From the NCBI GenBank assembly GCA_902768715.1, contig CACXMH010000017.1, positions 1 through 38,533 of the forward strand: a stretch of 38,533 bases of DNA. Reading direction: 5' to 3'. A model generated the notes under the pieces. That model was not told the origin of the DNA. It worked only from the letters and a program-made list of their open reading frames with translations, and did not search any database. The position numbers and the translations under genes were made by a program. The stretch's first letter is position 1, and each line of letters begins with the position of its first letter. This document shows, in pieces, positions 1 to 7,389 of the stretch. This DNA is from Fibrobacter succinogenes (GTDB lineage: Bacteria; Fibrobacterota; Fibrobacteria; Fibrobacterales; Fibrobacteraceae).

Positions 1-1
1 T

Positions 2-1555
2 GATGCCGGTAACGAACTGTTCGTTGCCAACACCGGTGTGCCTCGTGGCCGTACCACTGTGATTGTGCCGTTCCGTGCATTCTCCAAGTTCCCGTACTAC
101 CAGCCGCCTACCGCCAAGGAAAACGGCCTGTTCGACCTGAAGGGGGTTGTCTCCCTCGACTTCAAACCGGGTGGAGAAGGTTCCAACGGTAGCTTCGAAG
201 TGGACAACATCAAGCTCACCAACCAGAAGGAAGTGAAGGCTGCTGACCGTCCGGCTCTCGTGAAAATCGAAGTCAAGGGTACCGGCGATGTGGTGAACCC
301 CAACATTTCTGGCGGCCTGTTCGGCATCAACGCTGCCCTCTGGGATGGCGACATGCTGGACAACCCCAAGTTCAAGGTGCAGACGGCTGAATACGCCAAG
401 CGCATCAACCACGGCATCATCCGTTATCCGGGCGGTCTCCGTGCCGATGACGACCACTGGAAGGAAATTCTCGACAACCACGACTGGATGGTGGATACCG
501 ACGAGTTCCTCGCCTGGTTGAAGAAGACCGGTTCTAACGCCATGTTCACCGTGAACTTCGGCTCTGGCACCGAAGAAGAAGCCGCTGCCTGGGTGAAGCA
601 CACCAATGTGGACAAGAAGGCTGGCATCAAGTACTGGGAAATCGGTAACGAAGTCTATGGTAACTGGCATCCGTACTATGAAAAGTACGGTAAGGATGGC
701 GGTACCATTTACGGTAAGCGCGCTCGTAAGTTCATCGAAGCCATGAAGAAGGTCGATCCCACTATCAAGGTGGCCGTGCTCGGCGTGCTGGATGGCGAAT
801 GGAACGACAACGTGCTTCGTGAAACCGGCGACATTGCCGACGGTATCATTGTTCACCACTACCCGCAGCACTACGGTGAAGAAAACGACTTCGCCATGCT
901 CTCTGCTCCGCAGGACCTGGTGCCCATCTACAGCCGCCTCCACAAGCTGGTGGACAAGTGGACCAAGCACTTCAACAAGGAAAAGAAGTTCGAGCTGTGG
1001 CTCACCGAATGGAACTCCGTGGACTTCAACCCGGGTCCGCAGACCATTTCTCTCGAGAACGGCCTGTTCGTTGCTGACTACCTGGCCATGCTTGCCACCG
1101 AAAACGTGGACAACGCACAGTACTGGGATATCCACAACGACATCACTCCGGAAGGCGGTGACTACGGTTACCTGACCCGTTCCGCCGAAGAGTGCATGAA
1201 CTGCCCACGTCCCAGCTACTGGGCTTTCCAGATGGCTTCTGACGCTCTCCGCGGCAAGCTGTTGAAGACCGAAATCTCCGGTGACAAGGAATCCCTCATC
1301 ACCACCTACTACACCGAGAACGGCAAGAAGAAGTCCCTGTTGGTGATCAACAAGAACCCCTACAGCGACTACGAGCTGAAGCTCTCCATCCCTGGCTTCT
1401 CCGGCAAGGCTACCGTCCAGACTCTGGACCGCAGCTCCGAAAAGCTCAAGGAAGGCTGGGCCAACGACCCGTCCAAGAAGGCCAAGAAGGGTGTCGATGT
1501 GAGCAAGCCGATCAAGGTCGGCAAGCGCACCATTACCCTCATTACCATCGAGTAA
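2..1555 (+). CDS. GH51-type glycoside hydrolase with N-terminal CBM11-like module (5' partial)
   Basis: The reading frame is open to the left edge, so the gene starts upstream. The GTG at 38 is an internal Val codon. Visible residues 1 to about 75 look like the end of a beta-sandwich carbohydrate-binding module (CBM11/CIA30 type, ending near 'FEVDNIKL'). From about residue 95 comes a clan-A TIM barrel with an 'EIGNEVYG' motif (acid/base Glu about 217) and 'LWLTEWNS' (nucleophile Glu about 336). GH51 enzymes are retaining arabinofuranosidases or endoglucanases. The pairing with CBM11 resembles the Fibrobacter endoglucanase F type, so a secreted cellulase or hemicellulase is likely; the substrate cannot be decided from sequence. 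Codon use is strongly biased, which suggests high expression. A strong terminator follows at 1602. Confidence 0.85.
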   Translation, partial: DAGNELFVANTGVPRGRTTVIVPFRAFSKFPYYQPPTAKENGLFDLKGVVSLDFKPGGEGSNGSFEVDNIKLTNQKEVKAADRPALVKIEVKGTGDVVNPNISGGLFGINAALWDGDMLDNPKFKVQTAEYAKRINHGIIRYPGGLRADDDHWKEILDNHDWMVDTDEFLAWLKKTGSNAMFTVNFGSGTEEEAAAWVKHTNVDKKAGIKYWEIGNEVYGNWHPYYEKYGKDGGTIYGKRARKFIEAMKKVDPTIKVAVLGVLDGEWNDNVLRETGDIADGIIVHHYPQHYGEENDFAMLSAPQDLVPIYSRLHKLVDKWTKHFNKEKKFELWLTEWNSVDFNPGPQTISLENGLFVADYLAMLATENVDNAQYWDIHNDITPEGGDYGYLTRSAEECMNCPRPSYWAFQMASDALRGKLLKTEISGDKESLITTYYTENGKKKSLLVINKNPYSDYELKLSIPGFSGKATVQTLDRSSEKLKEGWANDPSKKAKKGVDVSKPIKVGKRTITLITIE

Positions 1556-1566
1556 TTGACGGAATT

Positions 1567-1594
1567 TCATCCCCGACTCGGTCGGGGATCTCCT
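1567..1594. repeat. Dispersed palindromic repeat, family A
   Basis: A 9-bp perfect stem (ATCCCCGAC / GTCGGGGAT) with a TCG loop, preceded by TCAT and followed by CTCCT. The same layout (TCAT, GC-rich palindrome, ATCTCCT) recurs at 18475 and inside murB at 20070, and inverted at 18380. It sits just after the GH51 stop codon and may help transcript ending or stability. Confidence 0.7.
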
Positions 1595-1601
1595 AGCAAG
1601 G

Positions 1602-1631
1602 AAAACCCCGGCAGAGCCGGGGTTTTTCGTT
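1602..1631 (+). terminator. Rho-independent terminator of the GH51 gene
   Basis: Perfect 11-bp stem (AAAACCCCGGC at 1602-1612, GCCGGGGTTTT at 1616-1626) with an AGA loop, followed by a T-rich stretch. It lies 47 bases after the GH51 stop codon. Confidence 0.9.
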
Positions 1632-1656
1632 TGTCCTGCTGGGTATAAAAAGTAAA

Positions 1657-1777
1657 AGCCCTCTCTTTCGGTGAGCAACAAAGCCCCTAGTATTAACTAG
1701 GGGCGGTTGCGAACTTTGACCACTTAGCACTTTAGTGCTTACGTGGGCATGACCACCTTTAGGTGGGAGAGAGGGCT
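1657..1777 (-). ncRNA. Candidate structured RNA of unknown family
   Basis: A perfect 10-bp pair closes the segment (AGCCCTCTCT at 1657-1666 with AGAGAGGGCT at 1768-1777). Inside are three arms: 1675-1710 (GCAAC/GTTGC outside a 9-bp GCCCCTAGT/ACTAGGGGC stem with an ATTA loop), 1720-1746 (CCAC/GTGG outside AGCAC/GTGCT) and 1753-1766 (CCACC/GGTGG). Two arms share a TTTA loop (plus-strand sense). On the minus strand the closing stem is followed by TTTTACTTTTT, as in an intrinsic terminator, so that strand is preferred. No protein gene overlaps. I do not recognise the family; a small terminal-inverted-repeat element is the main alternative. Confidence 0.45.
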
Positions 1778-1821
1778 AACCAGAGAAGTTTTTCCCAAAT
1801 TTAGCCCGAGCGGTCGTTAAA

Positions 1822-1850
1822 AAAAGCCCTCTCGCAAGAGAGGGCTTTGC
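1822..1850 (-). terminator. Terminator of the tRNA-Val/tRNA-Asp unit
   Basis: The hairpin AAAGCCCTCTC / GAGAGGGCTTT is followed on the minus strand by seven T residues, directly after tRNA-Asp. Its stem sequence is the same as the closing stem of the structure at 1657-1777. Confidence 0.85.
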
Positions 1851-1855
1851 TTTCG

Positions 1856-1931
1856 CGGGATAGACGAGGCTTGAACTCGCAACCTCCGGCGTGACAGGCC
1901 GGTGCTCTAACCAAAATTGAGCTACCACCCC
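1856..1931 (-). tRNA. tRNA-Asp (GTC)
   Basis: Cloverleaf on the minus strand with acceptor pairing GGGGUGG/CUAUCCC (two G-U pairs), anticodon arm CCGGC-CUGUCAC-GCCGG giving anticodon GUC, T loop UUCAAGC and discriminator G. The 3' CCA is not encoded. The D loop is about two U residues longer than in the usual bacterial tRNA-Asp. Confidence 0.93.
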
Positions 1932-1953
1932 AAAACGCTTGCGTTTATGGTAG

Positions 1954-2028
1954 TGGGCGATAACGGATTCGAACCGCTGACATTCTGCTTGTAAGGCAGA
2001 CGCTCTGAACCAACTGAGCTAATCGCCC
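1954..2028 (-). tRNA. tRNA-Val (TAC)
   Basis: Cloverleaf on the minus strand with acceptor GGGCGAU/AUCGCCC, anticodon arm UCUGC-CUUACAA-GCAGA giving anticodon UAC, T loop UUCGAAU and discriminator A. CCA is not encoded. Its 5' end is only 7 bases after the stop codon of the upstream protein gene, so both are probably on one transcript. Confidence 0.95.
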
Positions 2029-2035
2029 GAAAGGG

Positions 2036-2227
2036 TTACTTGTCCTGTTTTTTGCCGCCGAAGAGAATCCCGATAGGGATGACGACTACGTAGGCAAGGA
2101 CTAGGATAAGTGGTGCGACCGTAAGGCTGACCGGATTGTCGGCGGGCCCCTGCTGGAGGCAGAAGAAGCCAATAACCAAAAGCAAGATTCCGATAGCAAT
2201 CAAAATGAAATTCTTCTTGTTCATCAT
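2036..2227 (-). CDS. Small two-helix membrane protein (DUF3098-like)
   Basis: 63 residues starting MMNKKNF, with two hydrophobic segments (about 6-24 and 34-56) separated by a short polar turn 'QQGPADNPVS', and a basic C-terminus (GGKKQDK). The layout resembles the small DUF3098 membrane proteins of Bacteroidetes; this match is by eye and no function is known. An AAGG lies about 10 bases before the ATG. A near-consensus promoter stands upstream (2253-2282) and tRNA-Val begins 7 bases after the stop codon. Confidence 0.7.
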   Translation of the reverse strand: MMNKKNFILIAIGILLLVIGFFCLQQGPADNPVSLTVAPLILVLAYVVVIPIGILFGGKKQDK

Positions 2228-2252
2228 CTTACAGTGCCTTAAAGTTACAGCG

Positions 2253-2282
2253 CAAATATAGTATAAAACAACTAAATGTCAA
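2253..2282 (-). promoter_or_regulatory. Sigma-70-type promoter for the small membrane protein and tRNA unit
   Basis: On the minus strand, TTGACA (2282-2277), a 16-base spacer, then TATATTTG (2260-2253). The start codon at 2227 leaves a leader of about 20 bases with a plausible ribosome site. Confidence 0.75.
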
Positions 2283-2291
2283 GGGAAAAAC

Positions 2292-4583
2292 CTATTTCTG
2301 TCCGGGGTATTTCACACGGGTGTGGTAGGTGCCGTCCAGGCTGCGAAGGAAAGCCTGCTCCAGTTTGAACAGCTCACGGACCGACAGGTTGCATTCGCTG
2401 AACTGACCTTCGTTGAAACGGCCCTGGATGGTATTGTGGATCATTTCTTGCAAGGCTTCGGAATCCATGTTGGACATGGAGCGGCTGGTGGCCTCGATAA
2501 TGTCGGCCAGCATAAGGATTGCCGTTTCCTTGCTCTGGGGCTTTGGTCCCTTGTACTGGAAATCCTCCAGTTTTACAACCTTGCTGGGGTCTTCCTTGGC
2601 GGCTTCCAGAGCCTTGTGGTAGAAATACTGGATTGTGGTGGTGCCGTGATGTTCGGAAATACCTGCGGCCACCAGTTCGGGAATCTTGTATTCCTGGGCA
2701 AGGGCATAGCCTTGAGTCACGTGCCCGATGATAATCTTGACGGACTGAGCCGGATCCAGGGAATTGTGGGGGTTGATTCCCTGTTTCTGGTTTTCGGTAA
2801 AGAATTCCGGACGCATGGTCTTGCCGATATCGTGGTATAGCGCCATGACGCGAACCAGCAGGGAATTGGCCTCGATACTTTCGGCCACCTTTTCGGCCAG
2901 GTTCGACACCTGGATGCTGTGGTGGAACGTGCCGGGGGCAAGCTCGGAAATGCGCTTCAACGCTGGACGGTTGAAGTCGGACATTTCCATGAGGGTGAGT
3001 ACCGTTGTAATACCGAAGATGCGCTCCATCAAGTGAACAAAGAATGCTGACGCGATGGCGATACAAACTGCGAAGTTCGCGCTGGCGGCAATAAGGGTCT
3101 GGTAAAAGGCTTCAAAACCCATACGGTTTCTGAGCAGGAACATAATGCTAATGGCTGCAGACATAGAAAGGATGCCAACAATAATGGCATAGATGAACTG
3201 CACTCTGTAGCGGATTTTTGTCAGCGGAACAAGGGAAATCATCAGGACTGCCATCACGGTAATGGTGGCCGCCAGGTCGTAGCCGTTGAGAATGCCGAAT
3301 ATCATGGAAGATAGCACGGAAAAAGCAATGCCAAGCCTGTAATTAAAGAGAACGGTGGCAATGACAGGAGTAAAGGCGAAGGGGTAGAGCCACATGAAAT
3401 CCACGCCTTCGGGGAGCACCATGGCTTCGGGTCTGTTCAGGGAATTGGACAGGTAGTGTACCGCCCAGAAGCTGACTAGCTGGATGACAGCCAGAAGCAC
3501 CAGGCTCCACAGCTGCCTTGGGCTCTTGAACTTGCGTACCGTTTCATTGTAGAAGAAATAGAAGAAGAAGGCGATGATGATGAGGGCGAGGATAATGGAC
3601 TGGCCGAAGGGAGCTGTAAGGGTTCTCTGGTTTTCTTCTTTCTGCTGGGCCTGTTGCAGTGCTTCCATTTTTTCAAGGATTTCCTTGGTAATGGGGTCGC
3701 CCTGTTTCACTATTTCCATACCGCGAGGAATCATGCCCTTGATAAGGGTCACCTTGTCGCGGGCGGCGGCTTTACGTGCGCTTGTCTCTTTTTCTAGGTA
3801 GAAAACGTTTGGCAACGAGAACACATAGAGGACTTCGTAGAAGGCACTCTGCAATCCCTGATCGCTGGGAAAGGCCTGTTGCAATTGGGCAAAGGATTCA
3901 TCGATACGGCGCTGTAAGGGCTGTATGGCGCTAGTTTCCAGCGTCATTTCTTCGCTGTCACGAATCATGGCCACTGTAGTCTTGTTGTAAATCAGATGCT
4001 TGATGTCCTGGACATTGTAGGATTCCATGAACAGTTTTAGTTCCGTTTCTGTTTTGGCAAGCAGGGTGTTGGAAATGCCACGCTTGAGCATTTGGTTGAA
4101 TACAGAAAGAATGGAGTCGCGGGCCTTGGCGTTTTGACTCAGGGGCTTGATTGCCGTAATCGAAAGCCTTTGCTTCAAGACCTCGTAAATACGGGATGCC
4201 TGCTGCACCTTCATCTGCAAGGTGTCCGTGGCCTCGGGATTTGTGCTTCCGGGTGCGTTAATTTGTGCTTGCAAGCTGCCGTACTGGGCAAGCTTGTGCA
4301 GGTACTGTTTCAAGTCTTCGCTGATGCGGTTGGTCTCGTCGGAGTTATACTCGAAAATGGCGTTGACCTTTTCTTCGGCACGCTGGCGCTCGGCCTCAAT
4401 TTCTTGCTTGGACTTGGGAATGTCGAAATTGATGGGGGAGATGATGGTGCGGGTACTGAGCTGGCCCAGGTGGGGGTGGTCCGCCTGCATGGCGATATTC
4501 TTGTCGGGGAACAGGAATATGGCGATAGCCGCGACCAACACGCAGCCAAGGAAAAGATGGAGTTTTTTCTTCTTCTTTTTCAT
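2292..4583 (-). CDS. 7TM-HD family phosphodiesterase (PgpH/YqfF type)
   Basis: 763 residues. After a basic start there is one membrane anchor (8-25), a long extracytoplasmic domain (about 30-320) of the 7TMR-HD extracellular type, a run of about seven membrane helices (328-520), and a cytoplasmic HD domain (about 545-725). HD-domain ligands are visible: HH at 554-555, HD at 584-585 (YHDIGK), H621, HH at 645-646 and a late Asp in 'MLADIIEA'. In Firmicutes and Listeria, family members degrade cyclic di-AMP; that substrate is inferred here. The ATG overlaps the phoH stop codon (TAATG), which indicates translational coupling. Confidence 0.88.
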   Translation of the reverse strand: MKKKKKKLHLFLGCVLVAAIAIFLFPDKNIAMQADHPHLGQLSTRTIISPINFDIPKSKQEIEAERQRAEEKVNAIFEYNSDETNRISEDLKQYLHKLAQYGSLQAQINAPGSTNPEATDTLQMKVQQASRIYEVLKQRLSITAIKPLSQNAKARDSILSVFNQMLKRGISNTLLAKTETELKLFMESYNVQDIKHLIYNKTTVAMIRDSEEMTLETSAIQPLQRRIDESFAQLQQAFPSDQGLQSAFYEVLYVFSLPNVFYLEKETSARKAAARDKVTLIKGMIPRGMEIVKQGDPITKEILEKMEALQQAQQKEENQRTLTAPFGQSIILALIIIAFFFYFFYNETVRKFKSPRQLWSLVLLAVIQLVSFWAVHYLSNSLNRPEAMVLPEGVDFMWLYPFAFTPVIATVLFNYRLGIAFSVLSSMIFGILNGYDLAATITVMAVLMISLVPLTKIRYRVQFIYAIIVGILSMSAAISIMFLLRNRMGFEAFYQTLIAASANFAVCIAIASAFFVHLMERIFGITTVLTLMEMSDFNRPALKRISELAPGTFHHSIQVSNLAEKVAESIEANSLLVRVMALYHDIGKTMRPEFFTENQKQGINPHNSLDPAQSVKIIIGHVTQGYALAQEYKIPELVAAGISEHHGTTTIQYFYHKALEAAKEDPSKVVKLEDFQYKGPKPQSKETAILMLADIIEATSRSMSNMDSEALQEMIHNTIQGRFNEGQFSECNLSVRELFKLEQAFLRSLDGTYHTRVKYPGQK

Positions 4584-5524
4584 TAGGAGTCCTTTTGTTC
4601 GTAGGCGGACAAAATATCTTTCACCAGTGGATGCCGTAAAACATCGGTGGCGGTAAATTCAACTTGGGCGATGCCCTTGATGCCGTTCAAGATGGTCATG
4701 GCGTGTTCCAGTCCGGATTTTTGTCCCTGGGCCAGGTCCACTTGGGAAGTATCCCCGGTAATGATGGCCTTGCTGTGAGGGCCGAGCCTTGTGAGGAACA
4801 TTTTCATCTGGGGAACAGTGGTGTTCTGGGCCTCGTCCAAGATGATGAAAGCCCGCTTGAGGGTGCGACCGCGCATGTAGGCGAGGGGAGCAACCTCGAT
4901 GGCGCCCGTTTCTTCGTAACGACGGAGTTTTTCTGGAGGAAGCAGTTCAGAGAGGCTGTCGTGGATGGGACGCAGATAAGGGGCAATTTTTTCTTTCAGG
5001 TCGCCAGGCAGGTAACCTAGGGATTCACCGGCCTCTACGGCAGGTCGGACTAGGCATATCCGTTCGGCCTCGTTCCGTTCGAGGCTCGCGACGGCAAGGG
5101 CTACCGCAAGAAACGTCTTGCCTGTACCGGCGGGGCCCTTGGCGAAAATGACGTCGTTCTTTTCGACGGCCTTTACAAGTTCTGCCTGGGAGGGCGTCTT
5201 TGGGCCGATGGATATGCCGAACCGATTCCGGATGATAGGGGTTGCCCCGACGGAGAAATCCTGTACGACTGGCGACGAAGATTTTCCGAGAAGCCGTTCC
5301 ACCTGCTTGGCGGTGAAGGATTCCCCGTGTTTTGCGGCGATTTTCAGCTGGTCCAGGACTGTCAGCAGGCCTTGTAGGTCTGCACCGTCCTTGGGTTTCA
5401 AGTTGAGGCCCGGGAGCCTGGTCTGTATCTCAACACAAAAACGGCCTTCCAGCAAGCGGAAAACCGTTTCGTTCTCTCCTGAAACCATACGTTTCAGGTT
5501 ATCAGAGATGGAGTAATGTTCCAA
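4583..5524 (-). CDS. phoH: PhoH-like ATPase
   Basis: 313 residues. Walker A is GPAGTGKT (130-137) and Walker B is IILDEAQNT (227-235), followed by '[10 protein letters not shown]', all typical of PhoH, a cytoplasmic ATPase linked to RNA metabolism. Residues 1-90 form the usual N-terminal part. The frame opens with TTG at 5524, just after the stop codon of the upstream lipoprotein gene; the first ATG would be at Met13, so the start is not certain. It is coupled to the HD-phosphodiesterase gene. Many bacteria have ybeY in this cluster, but none is seen here. Confidence 0.92.
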   Translation of the reverse strand: MEHYSISDNLKRMVSGENETVFRLLEGRFCVEIQTRLPGLNLKPKDGADLQGLLTVLDQLKIAAKHGESFTAKQVERLLGKSSSPVVQDFSVGATPIIRNRFGISIGPKTPSQAELVKAVEKNDVIFAKGPAGTGKTFLAVALAVASLERNEAERICLVRPAVEAGESLGYLPGDLKEKIAPYLRPIHDSLSELLPPEKLRRYEETGAIEVAPLAYMRGRTLKRAFIILDEAQNTTVPQMKMFLTRLGPHSKAIITGDTSQVDLAQGQKSGLEHAMTILNGIKGIAQVEFTATDVLRHPLVKDILSAYEQKDS

Positions 5525-5529
5525 ATGAC

Positions 5530-5823
5530 CTACTCGGCGTCGGGACGTTCCACCGGAATGCCCAACTTGTTCTTGGCGTCGAAGATTTCCTTACGGAGCT
5601 TATGGTTTTCTTCGGTTATGGCCATGGCTTCGTCTTCGTTCTTCTTCAGCTTGTTTTCGTCAATATGCTCCTTTTGGACGGCTGCTTTTCCACCAGCGCC
5701 GCCGGCTGCGCCTCCTTCGGCACCACCTTCGTCGCCGCTACCACCGGAAGAGCCGGCGCAAGCGGTGAAGAGGGCAAGGGACAGAGAGGCGAGGATCAGT
5801 TTCCAATTTTTCAAAAATGACAT
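5530..5823 (-). CDS. Small lipoprotein with Gly-rich linker and short coiled coil
   Basis: 97 residues with a lipoprotein signal 'LALFTAC' (modified Cys about 22), then a flexible Gly/Ser/Ala stretch (23-48) and a charged helical segment (about 50-90) that looks like a coiled coil ('ENHKLRKEIFDAKNKL'). It should be membrane-anchored. The function is unknown. It is the first gene of a three-gene unit with phoH and the HD phosphodiesterase; the next start codon is 5 bases beyond its stop. Confidence 0.75.
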   Translation of the reverse strand: MSFLKNWKLILASLSLALFTACAGSSGGSGDEGGAEGGAAGGAGGKAAVQKEHIDENKLKKNEDEAMAITEENHKLRKEIFDAKNKLGIPVERPDAE

Positions 5824-5903
5824 TATTCAGGCTCCATTCTAGTCTGTGTTGCGTAAAATGTATATTATTTACGGCAAAAAAGTAGAAAAAAAGTGAAATC
5901 CTT

Positions 5904-7268
5904 ATGAAAAAAGACGATTTTTTGCGAAAATCCTATTCTCAGGTCTTCATTTCTTCGCCGGATTACGATTCTTGCGCCCTTTATGCTCAAAGGCGCGCCC
6001 AGATGATGGGAATGTTGGACTCCTTCTGCGTTTTTGGAGGAATGCCTAAAGATCCCGGTTCCGAAGAGGCCTTTACGGAAACTTGGACTCGCTTTGTCCA
6101 GGATCCGGCGTTCTTGTTTCTTACGGGGGTGAACCAGCCGGGCTGCTACCTGGTGCTGGATCCCAAGGCAAAAAAGCCTGTGCTCTTTGTGCCCGAAAAG
6201 GACCTTTTCCGGGAATTCTGGAATGGAAAACGGTTAGGAATCGAACCTGGAAGTGACGATGTATCTAGGGTCACAGGCATTGCCGATGTCCGGGATGCCC
6301 TGGAGTTTTTGCCCTTTGTGGAAACCATGGCAAGGAAGTACCGGTCCAGGGGGTTCGGTTACGTCTATTACTATGAAAAGGTCCGGGGTGACCATAACGA
6401 TAGACTGAAAGATCAGGTGGCGAAGGTCCTGGACCGGCAGGGGATGAAGGTGAAGACATGCTCGCCGATGCACTTTGCAGAGAGGCTTCCGTTGGGACCG
6501 GAGCGCATCGCCGACGCCAAGAAGGCCCAGTCCATCACGGAAAAGGCTTTCCGCAACCTGCTTTCGCGGGTGAAATCTTTCAGGAATGAGCGGGAACTGT
6601 ACCTGTACCTGAACTACGAGATGCAGCGCCGAAGCGACGGCGACCTGGCGTTTCCGACCATTGCTGCTTCCGGAGATAACGCCTGCTGCCTGCACTATGT
6701 GAAAAACGACGAGCCCCTGAAGTCGGGTCGGATGATTCTTTTGGATTTTGGCGTGCGTTATGGGACACTCCATAGCGACATTTCCAGAACAGTTCCCCTG
6801 AACGGAAAATTCAATCCCTTGCAGGAACTGCTATACCAGATTGTACTGGATTCTGCGTTAGTTTATCAGAAATCTGTACGGCCCGGGGTGAGCCTGAAGG
6901 AAATAGGACAGATTCCCTGGGACTATATCATGGGTGAACTGGAAACCCGTTTGGTGAAGAAACACAAGGGCAAGTTCAAGCTGTGCTACGACAGGAGACC
7001 CCATGGGGTAAGCCACTTTATCGGCGAGCATATCCATGACGGTGACCCCGGTTCACGCTCCCTGGACACGGTCCTGGAACCTGGCATGCTGATTTCTTGC
7101 GAACCGGGACTGTACGGTGAATTCGAGGGGGTGTTCAACGGCCGGCGCTACCGCGAAAAGATCGGTATCCGCATCGAGGACGACCTGCTGATTACGAAAA
7201 CGGGCTTTTTGAACATTTCAAAGAAAATCCCGAAAGAAATAGCAGAGATTGAGCGGCTGATTTCTTGA
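5904..7268 (+). CDS. Xaa-Pro aminopeptidase (peptidase M24, aminopeptidase P type)
   Basis: 454 residues, the usual length for aminopeptidase P. An AMP_N domain covers about 25-190 and an M24 'pita-bread' domain about 205-450. The five metal ligands can be placed: Asp281, Asp292, His371, Glu400 and Glu425. It should release N-terminal residues that precede proline, using two Mn ions in the cytoplasm. The ATG has no clear ribosome site; a TATATT box lies about 37 bases upstream. It stands alone between a divergent operon and the next plus-strand gene. Confidence 0.9.
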   Translation: MKKDDFLRKSYSQVFISSPDYDSCALYAQRRAQMMGMLDSFCVFGGMPKDPGSEEAFTETWTRFVQDPAFLFLTGVNQPGCYLVLDPKAKKPVLFVPEKDLFREFWNGKRLGIEPGSDDVSRVTGIADVRDALEFLPFVETMARKYRSRGFGYVYYYEKVRGDHNDRLKDQVAKVLDRQGMKVKTCSPMHFAERLPLGPERIADAKKAQSITEKAFRNLLSRVKSFRNERELYLYLNYEMQRRSDGDLAFPTIAASGDNACCLHYVKNDEPLKSGRMILLDFGVRYGTLHSDISRTVPLNGKFNPLQELLYQIVLDSALVYQKSVRPGVSLKEIGQIPWDYIMGELETRLVKKHKGKFKLCYDRRPHGVSHFIGEHIHDGDPGSRSLDTVLEPGMLISCEPGLYGEFEGVFNGRRYREKIGIRIEDDLLITKTGFLNISKKIPKEIAEIERLIS

Positions 7269-7389
7269 CCCAAGAAAAAGGCCCCGTGCCTCGAACCTCG
7301 AGCCTCGAACCCCTAACCCCTAGATCCTAGCCCCTAAATCCTAGCCCCTAATTACTATCTTTACCTTCAAATTTTTATGAAGGTCCAAA
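7269..7389. repeat. Short degenerate tandem repeats between two genes
   Basis: Units such as CCTCGAACC and CCTAGCCCC/CCTAACCCC are repeated imperfectly over about 7286-7350. After them come a TATCTTTA box (7356-7363) and a GAAGG ribosome site (7379-7383) that serve the next gene. Confidence 0.6.

Noticed and set aside
1657-1777. Integron attC site or tRNA-like pseudogene
   Set aside because: The end boxes do not fit RYYYAAC/GTTRRRY, and no anticodon arm or T loop is present.
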